A DNA stretch of 64,000 nucleotides from Streptomyces uncialis (GCF_001905345.1 NZ_LFBV01000002.1:992001-1056000); one strand, 5' to 3'. Shown: positions 34,189-42,981, counted from the first letter of the stretch. Translations and numbers: made by a program. Notes: generated from the letters alone by a model not told the origin.

Positions 34189-34668
34189 GTGCTCGACGAC
34201 ATGGACCGCAGGATCGTGCAGACCCTCACCCGGGACGGCAGGACGCCCTATACGGCGCTCGCCCGGGATCTCGGCGTCTCCGAGACGACCGTGCGGCAGC
34301 GGGTGGCCCGGCTCCAGGAGAGCGGTGCGCTGCGGATCGTGGCGCTGTGCAATCCGCTGACCCTCGGCCATCAGTCGGTGCGGCTGATGATCCGCGTCCG
34401 GGACCTCACCCCGCGCGCGGTGGCGAAGTCGCTGTCCGGGATGCCGATGATCAACCATGTGGCGCTCTGCGCGGGCAGCCAGGACATCTTCCTGGACGGC
34501 ACCTGCCGTGACCAGGCGCAGCTGGTGCAGCTGCTGGACGACATCCGGATGCTGCCGGGTGTGTCCCGGGTCCAGGTGCTGCTGCTGCTCGAACTCTTCA
34601 AGGACTACTCGTGGAGCGGGCTGGCGAGCGCGGTGGGGCAGGGCGTCAGCGAGGATCCCTCGGCCTGA
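34189..34668 (+). CDS. Lrp/AsnC family transcriptional regulator
   Basis: 159 residues. The N-terminal AsnC-type HTH reads MDRRIVQTLTRDGRTPYTALARDLGVSETTVRQRVARLQ. The C-terminal RAM ligand-binding domain (about 65-145) follows, with the GSQDIFLDGTC strand. Such regulators sense amino acids or related metabolites. Several starts compete: the GTG at 34189 directly after GGAGG, the ATG at 34201, or the ATG at 34177; I give the first. It is convergent with a second Lrp-type gene and may act on the transport operon nearby. Confidence 0.88.
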   Translation: MLDDMDRRIVQTLTRDGRTPYTALARDLGVSETTVRQRVARLQESGALRIVALCNPLTLGHQSVRLMIRVRDLTPRAVAKSLSGMPMINHVALCAGSQDIFLDGTCRDQAQLVQLLDDIRMLPGVSRVQVLLLLELFKDYSWSGLASAVGQGVSEDPSA

Positions 34669-34692
34669 GCCGGTCCGCACGGCACCCGGGGC

Positions 34693-35178
34693 TCAGCCGG
34701 GGATGATCCGCTCCCCCGGACGGACCGGGACCTCCCGGAAACCGGCCCAGAGGTAGGTGTCCTTGATGACCTCCAGCACGGTCAGCGCCTCCGCGTGCGC
34801 GACGCCGTTGACCCGGCGCACGCGTTCGGTGAGGAGTTCCGCGAGGTGTTCGAGGTCGCGGCAGCGCACGTCCACGATGAGGTCGTAGGGCCCGACGCAG
34901 GAGGCCACGTACCGCACCTCGGGCATCCGGGACAGCTCGCGGGCGGCCAGGGCGACGGGTATGTGGTGGATGCGTACCGCGAGGTGGACCTCCATCTCGC
35001 CCATCCGCACCGCGTCCGTCATGCCCACCACCTGGAGCACGCCCTTGCGCTGGAGCCGCTGGTAGCGGGCGCGTACGGACGCCTCGGAGAGGCCGACGGT
35101 ACGGCCGATCTCGGCGAAGGAACGGCGGCCGTCCACCCGGAGCTGGTCGATGATCTGCCGGTCCAGGTCATCGATCAC
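34693..35178 (-). CDS. Lrp/AsnC family transcriptional regulator
   Basis: 161 residues from a GTG with a strong GGAGGTG six bases upstream. The AsnC-type HTH reads LDRQIIDQLRVDGRRSFAEIGRTVGLSEASVRARYQRLQ. The RAM domain contains VGPYDLIVDVRCRDLEHLAELL. It is divergent from the PotBCDA-like transport and degradation operon, the usual place for a local regulator; I infer that it controls that operon, with the transported compound or a breakdown product as the ligand. Confidence 0.92.
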   Translation of the reverse strand: MIDDLDRQIIDQLRVDGRRSFAEIGRTVGLSEASVRARYQRLQRKGVLQVVGMTDAVRMGEMEVHLAVRIHHIPVALAARELSRMPEVRYVASCVGPYDLIVDVRCRDLEHLAELLTERVRRVNGVAHAEALTVLEVIKDTYLWAGFREVPVRPGERIIPG

Positions 35179-35273
35179 GGGACACCTCCGAGGAATGGGT
35201 GGTACTCCCATCCATCATCCCCCGGGCGTCAAGAGCCGACGTCACACCGGCCGCCGACTACGAGATCCGTGGA

Positions 35274-35298
35274 AATACCCGGCGCATTCCACGGTATT
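35274..35298. promoter_or_regulatory. Inverted repeat in the divergent Lrp/transport promoter region
   Basis: AATACC (35274-35279) and GGTATT (35293-35298) with a 13-base gap, within the 256-base space between the Lrp-type gene and the transport operon. It is a candidate Lrp-type operator. Confidence 0.4.
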
Positions 35299-35387
35299 CG
35301 TTCCTTCTCCATCTTTCCGGCCACTGGCTGATGACCGACGCTGTTCTCCATCGACGAACCCCCCGCCCGGACCAAGGAGAACAGCGC

Positions 35388-35438
35388 ATGCACACGACCC
35401 CTCCGCCCGACCGGACCCCGCGCGGGACGTCCCGGTGA
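35388..35438 (+). CDS. Possible 16-residue leader peptide of the transport operon
   Basis: ATG at 35388 with a textbook AAGGAG eight bases upstream, followed by 16 codons (MHTTPPPDRTPRGTSR) and a TGA whose first bases overlap the permease GTG (GTGA). The permease itself lacks a good ribosome-binding site, so it may be translated by coupling from this frame. Three consecutive prolines could stall ribosomes. Alternatively it is the true start region of the permease, displaced by a frameshift. Confidence 0.45.
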   Translation: MHTTPPPDRTPRGTSR

Positions 35439-36307
35439 CGGCAGCGCCGCCGCGCTCCGCGCGCGGGGCCGCGGTGACCACGGCGCTGCTCGCGCCGGCC
35501 GGGATCACGGTGCTCGGTCTGGTGCTCGTACCGCTGATCCTGGTGGTGCGCAACAGCTTCGCCTCCGCCGACGCGTACGGCGGGGTCCAGGGCGGCTACA
35601 CGCTCACGAACTACCAGGACCTGTTCGAGCCGATCTACCTCAAGGTCTTCGGCTACAGCCTCGGTATGGCGGCCCTGAACACCCTGGTCTGCCTGGTGCT
35701 CGGCTACATCGTGTCGTACTACCTGGCCGGCCGGTCCCAGCAGCGCCAGATGCTGCTCCTGCTGCTGATCATCGTGCCGTTCTGGACGGACTTCCTGGTC
35801 CGGACGTTCGCGTGGATCAATCTGCTCAGCCCCGGCGGCCCGGTCAACAGCCTCACCGATGCCATCGGCTTCACCGACGGACCCACCCAGTGGATACCGA
35901 GCCAGGGGGCCTCGTTCATCGGACTGGTGTACGCGTTCCTGCCGACGGCGATCTTCCCGATCTACGCGTCGCTGCGCGGGGTGGACAACTCGCTGGGCGA
36001 GGCCGCGCGTGACCTCGGCTGCGGCTGGTGGCGGGTGCACACCCGGGTACTGCTGCCGATCGCCCGGCCGGGGATGCTCGCCGCGGCGCTCCTCACCTTC
36101 ATCCCGACCCTCGGTGTCTTCGTCATCCCCGTACTCCTCGGCGGCGGACGTGACCAGCTGGTCGGCAACCTGATCGTCACCCTGTACACCGAGTTCCGAA
36201 ACCAGCCGATGGGCGCTGCGGCCTCCGTGGTCCTGCTGGTGCTGATGGTGGCCTCGATGGCGGTGTTCGGACTGGCCGCCCGGCGGCTGAGGAGGAAGAC
36301 GGCATGA
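35435..36307 (+). CDS. Polyamine-type ABC permease (PotB-like)
   Basis: 290 residues from a GTG. Six membrane helices with the binding-protein-dependent permease signature EAARDLGCGWWRVHTRVLLPIARPGM (EAA loop, about residue 189-214). Other PotB/PotH features are LIIVPFWTDFLVRTFAWINLL and FIPTLGVFVIPVLLGGG. Members import spermidine, putrescine or related compounds. It is the first gene of a tightly packed operon (overlaps or gaps of a few bases) that also encodes three enzymes. The GTG overlaps the stop of a short upstream frame. Confidence 0.88.
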   Translation: MTAAPPRSARGAAVTTALLAPAGITVLGLVLVPLILVVRNSFASADAYGGVQGGYTLTNYQDLFEPIYLKVFGYSLGMAALNTLVCLVLGYIVSYYLAGRSQQRQMLLLLLIIVPFWTDFLVRTFAWINLLSPGGPVNSLTDAIGFTDGPTQWIPSQGASFIGLVYAFLPTAIFPIYASLRGVDNSLGEAARDLGCGWWRVHTRVLLPIARPGMLAAALLTFIPTLGVFVIPVLLGGGRDQLVGNLIVTLYTEFRNQPMGAAASVVLLVLMVASMAVFGLAARRLRRKTA

Positions 36308-37101
36308 AGCACGCCCTCGACACCGTGACGGCCTGGCTGGCCCGGGGTGTCATCGCCTTCCTCTACATCCCGATCGTCGTCGTGGTGGTGCTGTCGTTCA
36401 ACGACTCCGAGGTCACGTACAAGTGGGCCGGGTTCTCCACCCGCTGGTACGGGACGCTCGCCGACAACACCGAGCTGCTGGCCGCGCTGCGGGTCAGCGC
36501 GGAGGTCGCCCTGATCTCCGCGACCCTCGCCACCGTGTGCGGGCTGCTCTCCGCGATGGGCATGGCCCGGCTGGCCAGACGCTGGAAGACCGTGTTCTCC
36601 GGCGGACTGTTCCTGCCGCTGATCATCCCGGAGATCGTGCTGGGCGTGGCCCTGCTCTCGGTCTTCGGCGCGATGGGCGCGGACCTCGGGATGACGACCC
36701 TGGTCCTCGGCCATCTGGTGGTGACGCTGCCGTACGCGTCGCTCATCGTCCTCGGCGCGTACAACGCGCTGGACTCCTCGCTCGGGGAGGCCGCGACCGA
36801 CCTCGGCTGCAACCCCTGGCAGGCGTTCCGGCGGGTGACGCTGCCGCTGCTGCGCCAGCCGCTGCTCGCCGCGTGGCTGCTCTGCTTCACCATCTCGTTC
36901 GGCAACATCGTGATGTCGACGTTCACCAACGGCATCGGCTCCACCACCCTGCCGCTGCGGGTCTACTCGATGCTCAAGGGCGGTCTGACGCCCGAGATCA
37001 ACGCGCTGGGCACGCTGCTCGTGCTGTTCACGCTGCTGATCATCCTCGGTGTGGGCCTGCGCCAGATGCGCCAGGTGCTGCTCGGCGGAAAGCGCGGCTA
37101 G
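36304..37101 (+). CDS. Polyamine-type ABC permease (PotC-like)
   Basis: 265 residues, six membrane helices. The EAA-loop signature is LGEAATDLGCNPWQAFRRVTLP. The start region FLYIPIVVVVVLSFNDSE and the KWAGFSTRWYGTLADN phrase are characteristic of PotC/PotI. The ATG overlaps the preceding stop by four bases. It forms the heterodimeric membrane channel with the PotB-like gene. Confidence 0.9.
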   Translation: MKHALDTVTAWLARGVIAFLYIPIVVVVVLSFNDSEVTYKWAGFSTRWYGTLADNTELLAALRVSAEVALISATLATVCGLLSAMGMARLARRWKTVFSGGLFLPLIIPEIVLGVALLSVFGAMGADLGMTTLVLGHLVVTLPYASLIVLGAYNALDSSLGEAATDLGCNPWQAFRRVTLPLLRQPLLAAWLLCFTISFGNIVMSTFTNGIGSTTLPLRVYSMLKGGLTPEINALGTLLVLFTLLIILGVGLRQMRQVLLGGKRG

Positions 37102-37234
37102 CTCCCCCGGCGCCCCGCCCCCGTCGCCGTTCTCCGGCACCACGGCACCACGGCCTTCCGGCCCCTTCCCAGGACCCGCACCACCCGGCCCGCTCCCCTC
37201 CCCGGCTTCCTCATTTCGCGAAAGGCACACCCTC

Positions 37235-38311
37235 ATGCGTACGAGAAGAGTCCCCAGAACCGTCCTCGCCGCCTCCGTCGCCACCGTCACCGCGCTCGTC
37301 GTCACCAGTTGCGGCGGCTCGGGGTCCGACTCCGGCTCCGGCGGCGGGAAGAAGCTGAACATCTACGCCTGGGCCGGGGAGATCCCCGAGTCGGTGGTGA
37401 AGAAGTTCGAGGCGGAGACGGGTATCAAGGTCACCCTCGACACGTTCGACAGCAACGAGACCATGACCGCCAAGCTCAGCTCCGGTTCGGCGGGCTACGA
37501 CCTGGTGGAGCCCAGCCAGTACACCGTGCAGCAGCTCATCGGGCAGAAGCTGATCCAGCCGCTCGACCACGCGCGGATCAAGGGCATGGACAACCTCGCG
37601 GAGAAGTTCCGCGACCCGTCGTACGACAAGGGCAACAAGTACAGCGTCCCGTGGATCTGGGGCACGACGGGCTTCGCGTACAACGACAAGTGCGTGGACT
37701 CGGCGACCAGCTGGAAGACCCTGTTCGACAAGAAGTACCAGGGCAAGGTCTACATGCTGGACAACATGCTGGCGGCCTACATCGCCGGTCTCCAGGTCAC
37801 CGGCGCCCGCGCCACCAGCACCGACGAGGGCGAGATCAAGGCGGCCACCGAGGCGCTGGAGGACCAGAAGGACATCCTCGCGGGCTACAACTCCACCAAC
37901 TACCCGCAGTTGCTGTCCACCGGGCAGGCGTGCGCGGCCCAGGCGTGGAGCGGCACGGCGATGGCGAAGGTCGTCGCCGCCAACGAGAACGTCCACTACG
38001 TCATCCCCGAGGAGGGCGGCTCGATCTGGACGGACGGGCTGTCCATCCCGAAGGGCGCGAAGAACACGGACGCGGCCTACGAGTTCATCAACTTCACGCT
38101 GCGTCCCGAGATCGCGGCCATGGCCACCGACGACGGCGGCAGCGCCAGCACCAACGCCAAGGCCCGTGAGTTCATCAAGGACAAGAAGGCGCTGGACAAC
38201 CCGGCCGTCTACGCGAGCGACGAGGCCATCAAGAACGCGGACTTCCTGCTCGACCCGGGCACCGCGATGAAGCACTTCCAGCAGGGCTGGACCAAGGTGA
38301 AGGCGTCCTGA
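37235..38311 (+). CDS. Extracytoplasmic substrate-binding lipoprotein (PotD/F-like)
   Basis: 358 residues. Lipoprotein signal with lipobox LVVTSC at about 21-26, so it is anchored outside the membrane. The mature part has the type II binding-protein pattern of polyamine-binding proteins: LNIYAWAGEIPESVVKKFEAETGIKV, SGYDLVEPSQYTVQQLI-like, VPWIWGTTGFAYN and SIWTDGLSIPKGAKN. The acidic residues that clasp polyamine amines in PotD cannot be assigned confidently, so the ligand may differ. It starts 133 bases after the permease gene. Confidence 0.88.
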   Translation: MRTRRVPRTVLAASVATVTALVVTSCGGSGSDSGSGGGKKLNIYAWAGEIPESVVKKFEAETGIKVTLDTFDSNETMTAKLSSGSAGYDLVEPSQYTVQQLIGQKLIQPLDHARIKGMDNLAEKFRDPSYDKGNKYSVPWIWGTTGFAYNDKCVDSATSWKTLFDKKYQGKVYMLDNMLAAYIAGLQVTGARATSTDEGEIKAATEALEDQKDILAGYNSTNYPQLLSTGQACAAQAWSGTAMAKVVAANENVHYVIPEEGGSIWTDGLSIPKGAKNTDAAYEFINFTLRPEIAAMATDDGGSASTNAKAREFIKDKKALDNPAVYASDEAIKNADFLLDPGTAMKHFQQGWTKVKAS

Positions 38312-38312
38312 C

Positions 38313-39425
38313 ATGACAGCCACCCTGAAGGACCCCCGCTCCCCCGCCCAGGCCACCGCGCCCGCGGTGCGGCTGACCGGGGTCGGCAAGACATTCGGCG
38401 GCACCCCGGCCGTCATCGACGTGACCCTCGACATCCGGACGGGCGAGTTCTTCTCGATCCTCGGCCCGTCGGGCTGCGGCAAGACGACCCTGATGCGGAT
38501 GATCACCGGCTTCGAGACGCCCAGCGAGGGCACCGTCGAACTCGACGGGGCCGACTGCACGGGCGTACCGCCGCACAAGCGCGACCTCAACATGCTCTTC
38601 CAGAGCTACGCGCTGTTCCCGCACCTCGACGTCAGTGAGAACGTCGCCTTCGAGCTGAAGGTCCGCAAGTCCCGGCCCAAGGCCGAGATAGCGCAGGCCG
38701 TACGGGAGGCGCTCGCGCTCGTCCGGCTCGACGGGTACGGGGACCGGACCATCGGCCGGCTCTCCGGCGGCCAGCGCCAGCGCGTCGCCATCGCGCGGGC
38801 CCTGATCGGCCGTCCCTCGCTGCTGCTGCTGGACGAGCCGCTCGGCGCGCTCGACCAGAAGCTGCGGGCCGAGATGCAGCTGGAGCTGAAGAAGATCCAG
38901 CGCGAGGTCGGCGTCACCTTCGTCACCGTCACCCATGACCAGGAGGAGGCGCTGACCATGTCCGACCGGATCGCGGTCATGGACGGCGGCCGGGTGCTCC
39001 AGGTCGACACCCCCGAGGCGATCTACGAGCGGCCCGCGACCCGCTTCGTCGCGAACTTCATCGGCACCTCCAACTTCCTGACCGGCACCCTCGGCGGCGG
39101 ACGGCTCGGGGTCGACGGGCTCGGGAACATCGCGGTCCCCGACGGGCACGGCCACCCCGACGGCACCCCCGTCCATCTGGCCGTCCGCCCGGAGAACGTC
39201 CGGCTCGCCCGCGCCGGCGAACCGCTCCAGGACTGCCCGGTCCGCGCGGACGCCACCCTCCAGCAGATCGTGTACCTCGGCAACGCCACCCGCTACCACC
39301 TCGCCCTCGCACACGGCGGCGACTTCGTCGCCGAGGCCCGCGGGACGGATGTGAGCGGTCTGCGGATCGGTGAACAGGTCGTCGTCGGATGGCACCCCCG
39401 GCACTCCCGGGTGCTGGCCGAATGA
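38313..39425 (+). CDS. Polyamine-type ABC transporter ATPase (PotA-like)
   Basis: 370 residues. Walker A GPSGCGKTTL, Q-loop NMLFQSYALFPH, signature LSGGQRQRVAIARAL, Walker B LLLLDEPLGALD and H-loop VTVTHDQEEA. The C-terminal TOBE domain (about 280-370) is typical of PotA/CysA/MalK-type importers and may bind regulators. It starts one base after the binding-protein stop. It powers the PotBCD-like importer encoded just upstream. Confidence 0.92.
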   Translation: MTATLKDPRSPAQATAPAVRLTGVGKTFGGTPAVIDVTLDIRTGEFFSILGPSGCGKTTLMRMITGFETPSEGTVELDGADCTGVPPHKRDLNMLFQSYALFPHLDVSENVAFELKVRKSRPKAEIAQAVREALALVRLDGYGDRTIGRLSGGQRQRVAIARALIGRPSLLLLDEPLGALDQKLRAEMQLELKKIQREVGVTFVTVTHDQEEALTMSDRIAVMDGGRVLQVDTPEAIYERPATRFVANFIGTSNFLTGTLGGGRLGVDGLGNIAVPDGHGHPDGTPVHLAVRPENVRLARAGEPLQDCPVRADATLQQIVYLGNATRYHLALAHGGDFVAEARGTDVSGLRIGEQVVVGWHPRHSRVLAE

Positions 39426-39480
39426 GCGCGCCCAGGCCGCCCGCACCCGCCCCGTCCCACGCCAGCAAGGAGATACGACC

Positions 39481-40281
39481 GTGAAGGTCGCCGCAGCCCA
39501 GTTCGCCCCCACCGCCGACGCGGCGGCCAATCTCGCGGTCATCGAGGAGATGGCCCGGGACGCCGCCGCGGCGGGCGCCGAACTCGTCGTCTTCCCCGAG
39601 GAGTCGATGGTCCCCTCGGACGCCGACGAGTCCGAGGAGGTCCCGCTCCGTGAACTCGCCGAGAAGCACTGGCCCGCGTTCCTCGAAGGGCTCGCCCGGA
39701 TCGCCACCACCCACGGCATCGCGGTGATCGCCGCCGGTTTCGAGGACAGCGGCGAGGCCCTGCCGTACAACACCATGGCCGCCGTGGACGCGAGCGGTGA
39801 GGTGCTCGGCCTCTACCGCAAGATGCATCTGTACGACGCCTTCAACTACAAGGAGTCCCGCAAGGTCCAGCGCGGCGACACCGGCCCCGTCGTGGTCCGC
39901 ATCGGCGACTTCAACGTCGGCCTGGTGAACTGCTACGACGTGCGCTTCCCGGAGTTCACCCGGTCGCTGGTGGAGATGGGCGCGGATCTGCTGGCGGTCT
40001 CGGCCGCCTGGGTCAAGGGTCCCCTCAAGGAGGACCACTGGGCGACGCTGGTGCGCACCCGGGCCATCGAGAACACCTGCTGGGTGGTGGCGTCCTCGCT
40101 GACCACACCCGACTGCATCGGGATGAGCATGGCCGTCGACCCGCTCGGTGTGGTCCGGGCCGCCCTCGGCGAGGAGGAGCGCTCGATGCTCGTCGTCGAC
40201 GCCGACAAGGACCGGATCGACCGGGCCCGCACGGTCCTTCCCGTGCTCCGCAACCGCCGCATCATCATCGGACCGAGGTGA
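39481..40281 (+). CDS. Carbon-nitrogen hydrolase (nitrilase superfamily)
   Basis: 266 residues from a GTG with AAGGAG eight bases upstream. The catalytic triad is complete: E40 (VVFPEES), K114 (YRKMHLYD) and C151 (VNCYDVRFPE). The length and motifs fit amidase-type members such as omega-amidase or deaminated-glutathione amidase, rather than true nitrilases; these release ammonia from a small amide. As the fifth gene of the operon it would act on the imported compound or on a later intermediate. Confidence 0.9.
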   Translation: MKVAAAQFAPTADAAANLAVIEEMARDAAAAGAELVVFPEESMVPSDADESEEVPLRELAEKHWPAFLEGLARIATTHGIAVIAAGFEDSGEALPYNTMAAVDASGEVLGLYRKMHLYDAFNYKESRKVQRGDTGPVVVRIGDFNVGLVNCYDVRFPEFTRSLVEMGADLLAVSAAWVKGPLKEDHWATLVRTRAIENTCWVVASSLTTPDCIGMSMAVDPLGVVRAALGEEERSMLVVDADKDRIDRARTVLPVLRNRRIIIGPR

Positions 40282-40955
40282 CCCCCGTCATGCCGCTCGA
40301 CCTGCGTGAACTGCCCGCCCCCCTCGACGGGGAACTCGTCGAGAAGCTGCGGAGGGTGGACTTCCCGACCCTCGGCCACTATCTGGAGGAGGGCTTCTGC
40401 GACCCGCTGCTCCAACGTCAGGCGGGGACCGACCGGATCGTCGGCCGGGCCGTCACCGTACGCATCACCGCCACCGACTCCACGATGCTGCATCACGCCG
40501 CCGGGCTGGTCGGGCCCGGTGACGTGGTGGTGGTCGACTGCGGCGGCGACCGCCGGCACGCGCCGCTGGGCGAGGTCGTCGTCAACGCGCTCGCGTCCCG
40601 TGGCGCGGCGGGCGTCGTCGTGGACGGCCTGTGCACCGACATCGACGCGCTGCGCGCGCTCGCGCTGCCCGTCTACGCGTACGGACGCACCGCGCTGACC
40701 ACCAAACTGCACGGCATCGCGGACGGTTCGCTGTGCGCGCCGGTCGTCTGCGGCGGTGTCCCGGTGCAGGCCGGCGACATCGTCCTCGGTGACGCCAACG
40801 GCGTGGTCATCGCGTCCGCCGTCCGGCTCGCGGCCGTCGTGGAGGAGGCCCTCGACGACGACGCGGAGGAACCCGCCCTTGTCGCGCAGCTGTGGCAGGG
40901 CAAGCCGCTGGGCTCGCTGACCGGCGCCACGGAGACGCTTCAGCGGCTGGGCTGA
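40278..40955 (+). CDS. RraA-like / 4-hydroxy-4-methyl-2-oxoglutarate aldolase family protein
   Basis: 225 residues. The RraA/HMG-aldolase fold is evident: the start phrase LRRVDFPTLGHYLEEG, then VGPGDVVVVDCGGDRRHAPLGEVVVNALASRGAAGVVVDGLCTDIDAL. In active aldolases the two segments are G-x-x-x-A-x-x-G-G and D-G-x-x-R-D. Here the second reads DG-L-C-T-D, with Thr in place of the Arg that binds the substrate, so classical aldolase activity is doubtful. The GTG overlaps the preceding stop (GTGA); an ATG four codons on is the alternative start. Confidence 0.8.
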   Translation: MTPVMPLDLRELPAPLDGELVEKLRRVDFPTLGHYLEEGFCDPLLQRQAGTDRIVGRAVTVRITATDSTMLHHAAGLVGPGDVVVVDCGGDRRHAPLGEVVVNALASRGAAGVVVDGLCTDIDALRALALPVYAYGRTALTTKLHGIADGSLCAPVVCGGVPVQAGDIVLGDANGVVIASAVRLAAVVEEALDDDAEEPALVAQLWQGKPLGSLTGATETLQRLG

Positions 40956-41051
40956 CCTCCCGCGTTCCCCCCGGCGGCCGGTCCCGGACGCCGGGGCATC
41001 ACTCCCCACCGGGTGCGCCCCGCACCACATCCACCCCCCGAAAGGACCATC

Positions 41052-41771
41052 GTGCTCCTCAAAGCCGCCGTCAACGGCGGGCGTTCGCGAGACGAGCGGC
41101 CCACCGTCCCGGTCACCGCCGCGCAGATCGCCGCCGACACCGTCGCCGTGCTCGCGGCCGGCGCGGACGTCGTCCACTTCCATGTCCGCACCCCGGACGG
41201 CGGCCAGACGATCCGCCCGGACGCCCTCGCCGAGGTGCTGTCCGCGATCCGCGCGGTCGCCCCGGACGCCGTCGTCGGCACCACGACGGGTCTGTGGACC
41301 TGCTCGGGTCCCGAGGAGCGCTACGAGCTCGTCAAGTCGTGGGAGACGCTGCCCGACTTCGCGTCCGTCGCGTTCAGCGAGGAGGACGCGGCGCGGACCG
41401 CGGAACTGGTCGTCGAGCGCGGCATGGTCCTGGAGAGCGCGGTGTGGACGATGGACGACGTCCCCCGGCTGCTGGCGTCACCCACCCTGCACGACAACGT
41501 CCGGATCCTGATCGAGCCGCTGGAGGAGGACCCGCAGGAGGCCGTCGCGGCGGCCCGCGCGATGGCCGCGCGCATCCAGGAGGCCGGGGTGACCTGCCCG
41601 ATCCTCTACCACGGCGACGGCCCGACCGTCTGGCCCCTGGTACGGGCGGCCATCGAGGACGGCCATGAGACCCGGGTCGGCTTCGAGGACGGGACGGACC
41701 TCCCCGACGGCACGGACGCCCCGGACAACGCGGCCCTCATCCGCGCCGCGCGCGCCCTGGCCGCCCGCTGA
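41052..41771 (+). CDS. BKACE family enzyme (3-keto-5-aminohexanoate cleavage-like)
   Basis: 239 residues from a GTG with AAAGGA five bases upstream. The BKACE metal-site motif is GADVVHFHVRTPDG (His42 and His44); near the end RVGFEDGT matches the family's V-R-V-G-L-E-D segment. BKACE enzymes condense a beta-keto acid with acetyl-CoA to give acetoacetate and a new CoA ester. At 239 residues it is shorter than the typical 270-310, lacking part of the C-terminal region. Last gene of the transport/degradation operon; a perfect hairpin follows. Confidence 0.85.
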   Translation: MLLKAAVNGGRSRDERPTVPVTAAQIAADTVAVLAAGADVVHFHVRTPDGGQTIRPDALAEVLSAIRAVAPDAVVGTTTGLWTCSGPEERYELVKSWETLPDFASVAFSEEDAARTAELVVERGMVLESAVWTMDDVPRLLASPTLHDNVRILIEPLEEDPQEAVAAARAMAARIQEAGVTCPILYHGDGPTVWPLVRAAIEDGHETRVGFEDGTDLPDGTDAPDNAALIRAARALAAR

Positions 41772-41775
41772 CCGG

Positions 41776-41811
41776 CTCCCGTGCGGGGCCGCTGAGGGCC
41801 CCGCACGGGAG
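41776..41811. terminator. Perfect hairpin terminator after the transport/degradation operon
   Basis: A 15-base-pair stem without mismatch (CTCCCGTGCGGGGCC and its complement) and a GCTGAG loop, five bases past the BKACE stop and between convergent genes. Confidence 0.9.
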
Positions 41812-41895
41812 TCCCACAGCCGCTGGCGCGGTGAGGGGTACGGGGGACCGCGCACCCCACGCGTACCCGCACCGGACGGGGGACGCCCGACCGGA

Positions 41896-42981
41896 TCACC
41901 CCGACGGCAGCCGCAGGTCCCAGCACCGGTGCCGGGCCGCCGCCCGCTCGGCGTACGCGCGGAACGCGGGTCCGCCGAAGCTCTCCCCGCCCTTGGACCC
42001 CGGCGGACGCGCGGCGCCCGCGTCGGGCGGGACGGCGCCGATGAACAGGGCGCGCTCGCTGTCACCCGGGCATGTCGCGCTCGCCCAGCGGATGTTGCGC
42101 TCGGCGCCCGCGTCGGAACGCCGGTACGGCAGCCTGACGTCGTCGCGTTCCTGCCGCGCGTACAGGTCGAAGTGGGCGGTGAAGACATAGGGCGTGTCGA
42201 AGTGGGCCGACGCCCAGACATCGCAGCGCTCGTACAGGGCGCCCCTGCCGACGGGCGTCTCCCGGACCAGGTCCAGGCGTTCGTCCCGGGCGAGAGGCAG
42301 CCCGGCGCAGGTGCTCTGGGCGTGTGTGGCCAGCCGTGTCCCGTGCACATAGGGCAGTTTCCGCAGCGGCGCACCGCCGGTCGCCTCGCAGCCCCAGCGG
42401 CGCGCGGCCTTGGTGGCCGTGGCCGTGCCGAACCGGGCCCAGAACACGTCCTCGCCGCGCCAGGAGCTCGTCCGGCTCTCCCGGTCCACGGGAGCGTGGT
42501 CCTCACGCCCGGTGTACCCCTCGACCATGACCGAGACGGCGTTGCCGTCGTCCCGGCAGGGGAGCAGCAGCCGGATCGTGCGGCCGTCGGCCGCGCCCCG
42601 CCAGCCCCCGGGCAGCGGGGCGGGGTGCCAGGGGCCGTCGAAGGACGGGAGGAGACGCCGTCCCGTCCCGGTGGTGCGGGCACCGGGCCGCAGCAGTGTC
42701 ACCCGTACCACCGTCAACCGCTCGCCCAGCAGGCACACATACGCGTCGCGGCCCTCGGTGCGGTCCTCGCGCAGCGGTACGGACGTGTGCAGGCCCTCGA
42801 ACAACTGGCTCCTCTCGTACGCCAGCAGTCCGCCGCAGAAGGACTTCATGGAGTCCTCGAAGCGCCAGCGGGCCGCGGTACCGCTCTCCCGCCACCAGAT
42901 CCAGACCGCCAGCAGACACAGCACCAGCGTCCCGGCCGTCCAGGTGGCCACCCGCGTCACCGTCGCACGCACCACGCCCAT
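41896..42981 (-). CDS. Membrane-anchored extracytoplasmic protein of unknown function
   Basis: 361 residues. One N-terminal membrane helix (about 13-30, WTAGTLVLCLLAVWIWW) and then a large, probably extracellular region with about eight cysteines and many Trp and Arg. Two halves can be guessed: each contains a C...FWARFGTA / HFDTPYVFTAHFDLYARQE type segment. No family recognised. The ATG at 42981 is preceded by GGGGGG four bases away. It is divergent from the alpha/beta hydrolase gene. Similar anchored proteins of unknown role are common in Streptomyces. Confidence 0.7.
   Translation of the reverse strand: MGVVRATVTRVATWTAGTLVLCLLAVWIWWRESGTAARWRFEDSMKSFCGGLLAYERSQLFEGLHTSVPLREDRTEGRDAYVCLLGERLTVVRVTLLRPGARTTGTGRRLLPSFDGPWHPAPLPGGWRGAADGRTIRLLLPCRDDGNAVSVMVEGYTGREDHAPVDRESRTSSWRGEDVFWARFGTATATKAARRWGCEATGGAPLRKLPYVHGTRLATHAQSTCAGLPLARDERLDLVRETPVGRGALYERCDVWASAHFDTPYVFTAHFDLYARQERDDVRLPYRRSDAGAERNIRWASATCPGDSERALFIGAVPPDAGAARPPGSKGGESFGGPAFRAYAERAAARHRCWDLRLPSG

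Noticed and set aside
37211..38593. 460-codon minus-strand frame rich in Val, Leu, Arg and Asp
   Set aside because: Antisense to the binding-protein and ATPase genes, which have clear motifs.
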